Notes under the pieces: generated by a model
What the model was told of the DNA's origin: nothing
Databases searched by the model: none
What the model saw: the letters and a program-made list of their open reading frames with translations, nothing else
Translations under genes and position numbers: made by a program
Shown: piece after piece, positions 1 through 5,452 of the stretch
Layout: every line of letters begins with the position of its first letter
Numbering within the stretch: the stretch's first letter is position 1
Origin: an uncultured Bacteroidales bacterium
Lineage (GTDB): Bacteria; Bacteroidota; Bacteroidia; Bacteroidales; Paludibacteraceae
Length of the DNA stretch: 6,549 bases
Direction of reading: 5' to 3'
Assembly (NCBI GenBank): GCA_903899865.1
Contig: CAIUKZ010000417.1
Span: 1-6,549 of the forward strand

Positions 1-541
1 ACATCGGCGCTGGAGCAAAAAACTGACAAGTCAACGCACCTGCAAACAGACTGTGCATGCCCGTCACGGGGTCACAGACTGACATGGCATTCCACGTATC
101 GCCATGATAGCCAGAGCGGATGGTTGCAAATTTATTTTTAGCCGTGTTGCCTTTGGAGTATTGGTACTGAATGGCCATCTTCATAGCTACTTCAATAGAC
201 ACCGAACCAGAATCGCTGTAAAAAATGTGTTTCAGGTTTTGCGGTACGATGGAAAGGAGGTTCTCAGCCAACTTCACCGCAGGCTCATGAGTGATGCCTC
301 CAAACATGATGTGCGACACGCGGTGCAACTGCTCCTCAATGGCTGCATTCATCACAGGGTGATTGTAACCATGAATACACGCCCACCACGACGACATGCC
401 GTCTATCAGCTTGCGTCCGTCTTCCAGTTCGATATAAACTCCGCTAGCACCTTTAACTGGATAAACAGGCAGAGGATCAATCATCGAAGTATAAGGGTGC
501 CAGATGTGCTCCCTGTCAAAATTGGTATTAATACTCATCAT
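1..541 (-). CDS. bioA: Adenosylmethionine-8-amino-7-oxononanoate aminotransferase (DAPA synthase), N-terminal part, truncated by window edge
   Basis: I translated the minus strand by hand; about 180 codons are open to the left edge. BioA is a cytoplasmic PLP-dependent class III aminotransferase that makes 7,8-diaminopelargonate from KAPA, with AdoMet as amino donor. The visible part matches the BioA N-terminus closely: HIWHPYTSM near residue 12, DGMSSWWACIHGYNHP near residue 47, SHIMFGGITHEPA near residue 76, then DSGSVSIEVAMKMA, and YHGDTWNAMSVCDP near residue 145. The SSWW and YHGDT segments belong to the substrate and PLP pocket of the family. The Schiff-base lysine and the C-terminal half lie outside the window. 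Two in-frame ATG codons are adjacent (541 and 538) and either could be the start. The gene lies 78 nt after bioB on the same strand with no terminator or TAnnTTTG promoter between them, so the two are probably one operon. The identity is secure. Confidence 0.95.
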   Translation of the reverse strand, partial: MMSINTNFDREHIWHPYTSMIDPLPVYPVKGASGVYIELEDGRKLIDGMSSWWACIHGYNHPVMNAAIEEQLHRVSHIMFGGITHEPAVKLAENLLSIVPQNLKHIFYSDSGSVSIEVAMKMAIQYQYSKGNTAKNKFATIRSGYHGDTWNAMSVCDPVTGMHSLFAGALTCQFFAPAPM

Positions 542-619
542 CGTTTTGATATTTAGTTGACTGTAATCTTTTGACAAGTTTATAGACTTATGACTTCAGA
601 CCTTTGTCTATTGACTTAT

Positions 620-1747
620 TTAACATTCAAATCCTGCCTTGCGAAAATTCACCACATCCTCGTGCATTTTGGTACCAATGGTGGTAAGCAGGTCGCCAAT
701 CAATGCTGCATTCATGCCTGCTTTGAGTGCTCGTTCTTGCATGTGTTGAATTTTTATCCGTCCAGATGCAAACCGAATGCCCGACCGCGGATTGACAAAG
801 CGGAACATGGCAAAGGTGGTGAGTATCTCGTCGTCGGTAATTGGCTCAGCGTTTTGTAGATCGGTACCCGGGATGGCACTCAGCAAATTGAGCGGAATGG
901 ATTCGATGTTGAGCGGCTGGAGTGTCATCGCCATTTCTACGCGCTGCTCCATGGTTTCGCCCACGCCAATAATGCCACCACAACAAAGCGTCATGCCCAG
1001 TTCGCGAGCTGTGCGCAGCGTTTCCAGCTTTTCTTCAATGGTGTGTGTGGAGCAAAGTTTAGGGAAAAGTGATGGAGCTGTTTCAATGTTGCAATGGTAC
1101 ATTTTAACCCCTACTGCTTTGAGCTTTTCCAGTTTGGGTTTATCTACGAGTCCCATGGACGCACACAGGTGGATGTCGTTGGTTTTGGCTATGTCTTCGT
1201 AGATTTTGCAGAGCTTGTCGAGGTTGGTGTGGGAGATGTCTCTGCCGCTGGTGACGAGTGAGAATTTGTGCGCTCCAGCATTTTTATTGATTTGAGCTTG
1301 TTTTACAGCTTCTTGGTGGTCTATCAGTTCATAGACTTTCACGTTGGTTTTGTAGTAGGCCGACTGTGAGCACCATTTGCAGTCTTCACTGCATTTACCA
1401 GATTTTGCATTCATGATGGTGCAAAGATCCATCCTATTGCCACAGAAATGAAGGCGGAGGCGGTTGGCAGCCGCATAAAGTGTTTCTTTGTCTGCTTCGA
1501 GTGCCAGCCACAGGGCTTCTTGCTCGTTGATCAGACCACCAGAAAGCACTTTCTCCTCTAATTGAGAAACGCTATACATACTTTTCAATGATTTTTTAGT
1601 TTTTGGAGTTAATCCTTGGGTGATGGAAGTAGCACATTCGGATATCACCACCTCGTTGTGACGTGACACAAACACAGCATAACCTTTTCTAGACCAGCGT
1701 CTAAAGTATATAGGTGATTTGTGTAAGGTAGTGGTTTGTTGGAACAT
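620..1747 (-). CDS. bioB: Biotin synthase (radical SAM), with an unusual 56-residue N-terminal extension
   Basis: BioB inserts sulfur into dethiobiotin to form biotin, using a radical-SAM [4Fe-4S] cluster and a second, sulfur-donating cluster. The radical-SAM motif CxxxCxxC is at C119, C123 and C126 (KCSEDCKWCSQS). Aligned by eye to E. coli BioB, C195 corresponds to C128, C255 to C188 and R325 to R260, but the C97 position is Ser163. Two further cysteines (C102 and C109, FCGNRMDLC) precede the radical-SAM motif, as I recall from BioBs of many anaerobes. The glycine-rich GGIIGVGET stretch and the SIPLNLLSAIPGT stretch are present. A usual BioB would begin at M57 (position 1579, 319 residues). 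The frame is open for 56 more codons to ATG 1747, which I chose because the -7 element lies only about 23 nt upstream, so the extension is transcribed. The extension is basic and aromatic (IYFRRWSRKGYAVFVS). The start is less sure than the identity. Confidence 0.93.
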   Translation of the reverse strand: MFQQTTTLHKSPIYFRRWSRKGYAVFVSRHNEVVISECATSITQGLTPKTKKSLKSMYSVSQLEEKVLSGGLINEQEALWLALEADKETLYAAANRLRLHFCGNRMDLCTIMNAKSGKCSEDCKWCSQSAYYKTNVKVYELIDHQEAVKQAQINKNAGAHKFSLVTSGRDISHTNLDKLCKIYEDIAKTNDIHLCASMGLVDKPKLEKLKAVGVKMYHCNIETAPSLFPKLCSTHTIEEKLETLRTARELGMTLCCGGIIGVGETMEQRVEMAMTLQPLNIESIPLNLLSAIPGTDLQNAEPITDDEILTTFAMFRFVNPRSGIRFASGRIKIQHMQERALKAGMNAALIGDLLTTIGTKMHEDVVNFRKAGFEC

Positions 1748-1772
1748 GCACTATTTGATTAAATGAAGTGCA
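1747..1772. promoter_or_regulatory. Interrupted palindrome between the bioB -7 element and start codon, possible operator
   Basis: The plus strand reads TGCACT ATTT GATT AAAT GA AGTGCA. The outer 6-bp arms (1747-1752 and 1767-1772) are perfectly complementary, and an inner 4-bp pair (1753-1756 and 1761-1764) is nested off-centre. It overlaps the end of the -7 element, the expected transcription start and the first base of ATG 1747. That position suits a repressor site. It does not resemble the BirA operator (TTGTAAACC-type arms) or the BioR palindrome as I remember them. Binding of any regulator is inference. Confidence 0.45.
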
Positions 1773-1778
1773 AAGGTA
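1771..1778 (-). promoter_or_regulatory. Putative promoter (-7 element) of the bioB-bioA operon
   Basis: On the minus strand the octamer TACCTTTG fits the Bacteroidota -7 consensus TAnnTTTG exactly. No good TTTG -33 element is found about 20 bp upstream, so the promoter may be weak or activator-dependent. Transcription would begin near 1764-1766, leaving a leader of fewer than 20 nt before ATG 1747. Confidence 0.6.
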
Positions 1779-1868
1779 AGGCTTTGAATGGAGAATGAGA
1801 AGAAGATTGACAAAAAGATAATGTGATTTTTATGTTTATTGGATACACCCCCATCACTTTATCCTCTA

Positions 1869-1898
1869 TTTTACTGAAAAATATCAACTTTTTACTGA
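1869..1898. promoter_or_regulatory. Two perfect 9-bp direct repeats 12 bp apart, LytTR-type operator candidate
   Basis: TTTTACTGA occurs at 1869-1877 and again at 1890-1898, so the repeats are 21 bp apart, about two helical turns. Read on the minus strand the unit is TCAGTAAAA. This agrees at about 7 of 9 positions with the LytTR-domain half-site consensus as I recall it, (T/A)(A/C)(C/A)GTTN(A/G)(T/G), whose half-sites are separated by 12-13 bp. The proximal repeat ends 5 bp before the -33 TTTG of the lipoprotein promoter, a typical activator position. A LytTR regulator is encoded at 4401-5120, 3' of this lipoprotein. Confidence 0.5.
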
Positions 1899-1903
1899 TA
1901 AAA

Positions 1904-1935
1904 TTTGGTGGATTAGTACATTAATCCTATGTTTG
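1904..1935 (+). promoter_or_regulatory. Bacteroidota-type promoter of the lipoprotein gene
   Basis: A -33 element TTTG (1904-1907) is followed after 20 bp by a -7 element TATGTTTG (1928-1935), matching TAnnTTTG. Transcription should begin near 1940, giving a leader of about 42 nt that is A/T-rich and has no Shine-Dalgarno sequence, as is usual in this phylum. Confidence 0.7.
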
Positions 1936-1982
1936 GAGATTATAAAAATCAATCATTAATCTTTTAAAGTCTTTATTCAACT

Positions 1983-3179
1983 ATGAAAACAAGTAAATTA
2001 TTTATTTCCTGCCTTGCGTTAGGGCTATTGAGTTGGAGTTGTGCGAAAAATGACAAAGACATCACACCGACACCGACACCGACTCCAGTTACTGTAAAAT
2101 CAGAACTTACTCAAAATGCATCTGAAGTTAGTACAGCCATCACTCAAATCTATGCTACAAAGGCTTATGATATGATGAGTAGTTCTGATACTATTGGTGT
2201 TAAGGAATATAATTCCACCGTTCAATTAGCTCCAAAATCATTCGTTGGGTTGCAAAAAGTTACGCCAATTCCAATGAGCGAGTATCAAAGAATTGACATG
2301 GCTGACATTGTAGGGACTTATAAATCAATTGTAGTTACCAACTTACCAATGCAATTTCTAGGCTATCCGTTGACTGGAAGATTTATCGACAGTCATTTCA
2401 AAAAAACATCTTCCACCCCTACCAATGCGTTGGTATTGAATATCCCCGAAAGAAGAATCAAGAACTTAAATCTCCTATTTGATGATGTTACAGAAACAAC
2501 CACTTATGAGTATTCATTGTCTGTGACAGATTATCTAAGAAAGTTCAATACAAAAACATCTAACGATACCTGTACATTCAAAACCAGCATCACTCACAAT
2601 GGTACAAATGCAGGAACTTATGAGTTTTCGTATGTGTTTAATGGCAAATATGCCACTGCTGGATCTGCTAAATACACTTTCCCGAATGGCATTACCGCTA
2701 AGGGAGAAGTCACTGAAAGTGAAACAGAAAAATCAGTTACCTACACATTATTCAACACAAGCAAAACTTTGTTTGTAGAGCAATTCACAGGGACTAAGGC
2801 TACACCAAATGCGATTGAATTATCAGAGAAATCATATTCTATATCATTTGGAAAAGTGAAGCTAGAAAGATTAAATGGCAGCAAAGAGTTGAGTTCATTG
2901 AAAGTCTATCTGGATGGAGTACAACAAACCAAAGCAACAGTAGAGTTTGTAACCATCGTGTCAATTTCAGACACCAAAACCAAACCTAGCTATGACATCC
3001 GATTGACATTTGACGATGGAACCACAGCTTCACTCAACACCTTGGCCGGAACAGAAACTCTTCCTAAAGTTAGAGGTCTATTCAATATCCTCAATCGTTC
3101 GTACATTGGCCTACACCTAGTTAATCGTGCAGCATTTGATATTTGGAGTGTAAATTTCCTTGGACAACGCCCGCAATAA
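1983..3179 (+). CDS. Predicted outer-membrane or periplasmic lipoprotein of unknown function
   Basis: The 398-residue product begins with a clear lipoprotein signal peptide: Lys2 and Lys5, a hydrophobic core (LFISCLALGLL), then LSWSC with the lipidated cysteine at residue 20. The residues after it (AKNDKD) are charged, like Bacteroidota export signals for surface lipoproteins, although the match is loose. A Thr-Pro linker (residues 28-35) separates the anchor from the rest. The remainder is rich in Thr, Ser and Tyr and appears to be mostly alternating beta-strands, with paired segments such as TYEFSYVFNGKYATAGSAKY and a C-terminal NRSYIGLHLVNRAAFDIWSV. I recognise no catalytic motif or named family. 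The gene has its own promoter with LytTR-like repeats and is followed at once by an intrinsic terminator. Its neighbours are a LytS kinase and a LytTR regulator, so it may be a target or an input of that system; this is inference. Start ATG 1983 is supported by the signal peptide. Confidence 0.85.
   Translation: MKTSKLFISCLALGLLSWSCAKNDKDITPTPTPTPVTVKSELTQNASEVSTAITQIYATKAYDMMSSSDTIGVKEYNSTVQLAPKSFVGLQKVTPIPMSEYQRIDMADIVGTYKSIVVTNLPMQFLGYPLTGRFIDSHFKKTSSTPTNALVLNIPERRIKNLNLLFDDVTETTTYEYSLSVTDYLRKFNTKTSNDTCTFKTSITHNGTNAGTYEFSYVFNGKYATAGSAKYTFPNGITAKGEVTESETEKSVTYTLFNTSKTLFVEQFTGTKATPNAIELSEKSYSISFGKVKLERLNGSKELSSLKVYLDGVQQTKATVEFVTIVSISDTKTKPSYDIRLTFDDGTTASLNTLAGTETLPKVRGLFNILNRSYIGLHLVNRAAFDIWSVNFLGQRPQ
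2064..2087 (+). repeat. Thr-Pro hexamer repeat in the lipoprotein linker
   Basis: Three identical ACACCG hexamers (2064-2081) and one diverged copy (ACTCCA) encode four Thr-Pro pairs just after the lipid anchor. The repeat is in frame, so slippage would change linker length without breaking the gene. Thr/Pro linkers are common as stalks behind lipoprotein anchors. Confidence 0.7.
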
Positions 3180-3199
3180 TTTTATCAGATTTGAATATG

Positions 3200-3236
3200 A
3201 AACAGAAGAGGAAGTAGTAGCTTCCTCTTCTGTTTT
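3200..3236 (+). terminator. Strong intrinsic terminator between lipoprotein and kinase genes
   Basis: A perfect 15-bp stem (3200-3214 with 3221-3235) closes a 6-nt loop (TAGTAG), and the right arm ends in a T run reaching 3236. It lies 20 nt after the lipoprotein stop codon and 25 nt before the GTG start of the kinase. No TAnnTTTG promoter is visible between the hairpin and the kinase, so kinase and regulator expression may depend on read-through, making this an attenuator of the operon. Confidence 0.85.
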
Positions 3237-3261
3237 TCTAATTCTTACATACACTAACAGA

Positions 3262-4392
3262 GTGAATTTCAAAAAGATAAACATACAACTGGTCGAATAC
3301 CTGGCTTTTACGCTGATATGGGCGGGCGTATTCGGCACACCATTTTTTATTCACAAGCATTTTGGAGATGTTCAGTGGGATAGAATGATTGATGATTGGA
3401 TCAATATCTCATTTTTTTTCATTGTCTTTATTCTAAATTCATACTGGCTGGTTCCAAGGTATTTGTTTAAAAGAAAATACCTTATTTACATTAGTTCCAT
3501 CGTACTTATGATTGCCATCCTGATTGGTGGAAATTTAATGATAGACCACTTCAGACGATCAAATGAGCCAGTCTCCATGCCACCCATGGAACTTGGTCCT
3601 GGCATGCCGCCCATGGAGCTTGGCTCTAAAATGGCTCCACCTATGGGATTCAGGCCATCACCACCACCCCATGAGGAAAAACCGTTTTTCATGGTGCTGA
3701 TTGAGGATTTGATTATTTCATTACTGGTGATAGGAGCAAGTACTGCATTCAAGATGATGTCGCAGTGGATCAATGAAGAAGACAAACGGAAAGATATAGA
3801 GAAGGAACAGTTGAAGACAGAACTAGCACTACTCAGACATCAGGTAAGTCCACATTTCTTTATGAATACGCTAAACAATATTCATGCCCTGGTGGATATT
3901 GATACCACTACAGCCAAAGACGCCATCATCCGCCTTTCTACTTTGATGCGCTACATGCTGTACGACACGGCACAGGGTCACACCAGCCTGCCCAAAGAAG
4001 TTGAATTCATTCGAAGTTATATTTCATTGATGCAACTTAGGTTTTCTAAAAAAGTAAAAATTAGTATCGAATTGCCAGCACAAATTCCTGATATTCAGAT
4101 ACCGCCCATGATGTATATTTCATTTTTGGAAAATGCATTCAAACACGGAGTAAGCTATCAAGTGGAATCGTATGTAATATTTAAGTTGGAGATAATAGAT
4201 AAACGGCTGAACTGTCAAATAAAAAACAGCAAACACAAGATAACTCAAGAAATTGATAAAGAATATTCTGGTATAGGGCTTTCAAATATCAAAAAAAGCC
4301 TAGAAATCCTTTTTAAAGATGATTATGTATTGGAATTAAACGACGAACCATCTTACTTTGAAGTGAACCTGAGCATACCCATCAATATCTAA
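3262..4392 (+). CDS. LytS/YehU-type sensor histidine kinase with Met/Pro-rich extracytoplasmic loop
   Basis: This is a membrane-bound kinase that would phosphorylate the adjacent LytTR regulator. From GTG 3262 it has 376 residues. Four hydrophobic segments lie at about 9-30, 47-66, 73-94 and 143-164. A loop rich in Met and Pro (about 104-140) sits between segments 3 and 4, predicted outside the membrane if the N-terminus is inside. A short coiled segment (171-190) leads to the His_kinase domain with the H-box RHQVSPHFFMNTLNNI, where H198 is the likely phospho-acceptor. The ATPase part shows the N-box ENAFKHG (N291) and the G-box SGIGLSNI (337-343). The frame is open back to TTG 3160, but that part is encoded by the terminator hairpin and overlaps the lipoprotein gene, so I prefer GTG. 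No ATG exists before the first membrane segment. VNFKKINIQLVEYLAF is a normal-looking N-terminus for the family. The gene ends 8 nt before the regulator. Confidence 0.9.
   Translation: MNFKKINIQLVEYLAFTLIWAGVFGTPFFIHKHFGDVQWDRMIDDWINISFFFIVFILNSYWLVPRYLFKRKYLIYISSIVLMIAILIGGNLMIDHFRRSNEPVSMPPMELGPGMPPMELGSKMAPPMGFRPSPPPHEEKPFFMVLIEDLIISLLVIGASTAFKMMSQWINEEDKRKDIEKEQLKTELALLRHQVSPHFFMNTLNNIHALVDIDTTTAKDAIIRLSTLMRYMLYDTAQGHTSLPKEVEFIRSYISLMQLRFSKKVKISIELPAQIPDIQIPPMMYISFLENAFKHGVSYQVESYVIFKLEIIDKRLNCQIKNSKHKITQEIDKEYSGIGLSNIKKSLEILFKDDYVLELNDEPSYFEVNLSIPINI
3577..3648 (+). repeat. 27-bp tandem repeat encoding the MPPMELG loop of the kinase
   Basis: Two near-identical 27-bp units (3577-3603 and 3604-3630) encode MPPMELGPG and MPPMELGSK. 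A shorter, diverged third unit follows (MAPPMGF, from 3631). The result is six methionines in 23 residues, arranged as MxxM, MxxM and MxxxM, within the predicted extracytoplasmic loop. Copy number could vary in frame between strains. Confidence 0.8.
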
Positions 4393-4400
4393 AGAAACCT

Positions 4401-5120
4401 ATGAAAATTAAATGTTTAGCAATAGACGATGAGCCTCTTGCACTGCAGCAGATAAAGGCATACATCGAAAAAACACCCTTTCTGGAAGTGGTGGCACTGT
4501 GTCAGAGTGCATTCGAAGCAGTTGACATACTAGCTACTAAGGAAGTGGATCTAATGTTTGTGGACATCAATATGCCCGACTTGAATGGGATGGACTTTGT
4601 GAAATCACTGACCGCAGCTCCTCAAGTTATATTTACAACAGCCTACAGTGAATATGCGCTGGAAGGGTTTAAGGTGGATGCACTGGATTACATACTCAAA
4701 CCTATAAGTTATGAAGTATTCCTCAAAGCTGCTACCAAAGCCAAAAACTGGTTTGAACTGAACCAACGTCAAGCGGAGACAATTGAAACAAACCAAGGGT
4801 GCTTATTCGTCAAATCGGAGTATCGATTGATACGTGTGCAACTGGCAGATATCCGATACATTGAAAGTGCGAATGAGTACATTCAGATTCACATCATCAA
4901 TCAAAAGCCTATTTCTACGCTGCTGAGACTGAAAAACATTGAGGAGCAACTTCCAAAAAACAAGTTCATGCGGGTGCATCGCTCTTTCATTGTCAATCTG
5001 GATCATGTGAATGTGATAGAACGTAACCGCATCGTCTTTGACCAAAAGCTGTTTATTCCCATCGGGGAACAATACAAAGAAGCATTTCAAGCATTTATTG
5101 ATCGTACATTTCTGGCTTAG
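4401..5120 (+). CDS. LytTR-family DNA-binding response regulator
   Basis: This cytoplasmic transcription factor has 239 residues, the usual length for the family. The receiver domain (1-118) has the acidic pair D9/D10, the phospho-acceptor D55 in VDINMPDLNG, T79/T80 in FTTAYSEYAL and K100 in ILKP, so all key residues are present. The LytTR DNA-binding domain (about 133-236) shows the typical LFVKSEYRLIRVQLADIRYIESANEYIQIH opening segment in pieces (LFVKSEY, IRYIESANEYIQIH), then KFMRVHRSFIVNLDHV and IPIGEQYKEAF. It begins 8 nt after the kinase stop codon and is surely co-transcribed with it, forming a cognate pair. Such regulators bind pairs of 9-bp direct repeats, and a pair of this shape lies upstream of the lipoprotein promoter at 1869-1898. 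That this is its target is inference. The start ATG 4401 gives the standard MKIKCLAIDDEP N-terminus. Confidence 0.95.
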   Translation: MKIKCLAIDDEPLALQQIKAYIEKTPFLEVVALCQSAFEAVDILATKEVDLMFVDINMPDLNGMDFVKSLTAAPQVIFTTAYSEYALEGFKVDALDYILKPISYEVFLKAATKAKNWFELNQRQAETIETNQGCLFVKSEYRLIRVQLADIRYIESANEYIQIHIINQKPISTLLRLKNIEEQLPKNKFMRVHRSFIVNLDHVNVIERNRIVFDQKLFIPIGEQYKEAFQAFIDRTFLA

Positions 5121-5228
5121 CGATGGATTATAAGTAGTTACAAGGAACTTAGTTCCAAGCTACAAGATTGATTATGTTATGGTTAGTAAGTGAAAATACA
5201 ACCATAATTCTTTAAATATACTTATAAA

Positions 5229-5277
5229 CTACGAACTCACTCTAAAGAATAAAACTACTTTTAGAGTGGGTTCGTAG
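5229..5277. repeat. 18-bp inverted repeat, long hairpin after the regulator gene
   Basis: Arms 5229-5246 and 5260-5277 pair over 18 positions; the only non-Watson-Crick pair is U-G at position 9, so in RNA the stem is unbroken. The loop is 13 nt. No T run follows (CATTTCATAC), so it is not a canonical intrinsic terminator. It could protect the 3' end of the kinase-regulator transcript or act as a protein-binding site. Confidence 0.75.
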
Positions 5278-5296
5278 CATTTCATACATGACTAAG

Positions 5297-5330
5297 CCTT
5301 TTGAATACATTTTGATTCAGAAGGGTTTTT
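5297..5330 (+). terminator. Intrinsic terminator of the kinase-regulator operon
   Basis: A 10-bp stem (5297-5306 with 5315-5324, one U-G pair) closes an 8-nt loop and is followed by G and five T residues (5326-5330). It lies about 177 nt after the regulator stop codon. Its loop contains the TTTG (5311-5314) that serves as the -33 element of the next promoter. Confidence 0.75.
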
Positions 5331-5341
5331 GTGTACTTTTG
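5311..5341 (+). promoter_or_regulatory. Bacteroidota-type promoter of the last operon
   Basis: A -33 element TTTG (5311-5314) and a -7 element TACTTTTG (5334-5341, fits TAnnTTTG) are 19 bp apart. Transcription would start near 5347, leaving an untranslated leader of about 106 nt before ATG 5453. It overlaps the terminator hairpin of the upstream operon. Confidence 0.65.
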
Positions 5342-5452
5342 TCCGTTCGAGGCTTGAATATTCGGCATTGTAAACTTTATGTAATGTAGTTCTGTTATTT
5401 TGGGTACAGAGAAAGTAGTTGTCTTTATTCTTTCATCAATACAGACCTAAAT

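Larger units (their letters stand above)
5121..5452 (+). other. 332-nt gene-free region with stem-loops, terminator and promoter
   Basis: No credible coding frame is present; the longest ATG frames I checked have about 15 codons or fewer. The left part holds successive inverted repeats. One at 5134-5163 has a 6-bp outer and a 5-bp inner stem, GGAAC/GTTCC. One at 5177-5207 has an 8-bp perfect stem, TTATGGTT/AACCATAA, with a 15-nt loop. A long hairpin lies at 5229-5277 and a terminator at 5297-5330. The right part carries the promoter at 5311-5341 and a leader of about 106 nt before the next gene, in which I see no riboswitch fold. Confidence 0.7.

Noticed and set aside
104..556. Open frame of 150 codons on the plus strand
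   Set aside because: It lies opposite bioA, whose translation matches BioA over its whole visible length; the plus-strand product has no recognisable features.
542..619. Separate promoter or terminator between bioB and bioA
   Set aside because: The 78-nt gap is A/T-rich with short GACTTAT repeats but has no TAnnTTTG on the minus strand and no stable hairpin with a T run.
777..1202. Open frame of 141 codons on the plus strand
   Set aside because: Antisense to bioB and Ser/Met-rich, as expected of a shadow frame.
1901..1908. AAAATTTG as an alternative -7 element
   Set aside because: It lacks the TA at the right spacing; its TTTG fits better as the -33 element paired with TATGTTTG at 1928-1935.
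3160..3261. TTG 3160 as the kinase start
   Set aside because: It would overlap the lipoprotein gene by 20 nt and translate the terminator hairpin (EEEVVASSS); GTG 3262 gives a normal N-terminus for this kinase family.
3486..3785. Open frame on the minus strand with Gly/Pro-rich sequence
   Set aside because: Antisense to the kinase repeat region; the repetition only mirrors the 27-bp tandem repeat of the kinase.
5342..5452. Riboswitch (SAM or cobalamin) in the leader of the MetH-activation operon
   Set aside because: The leader is only about 106 nt, too short for a cobalamin riboswitch, and I see no SAM-II-like pseudoknot arms or other conserved core.
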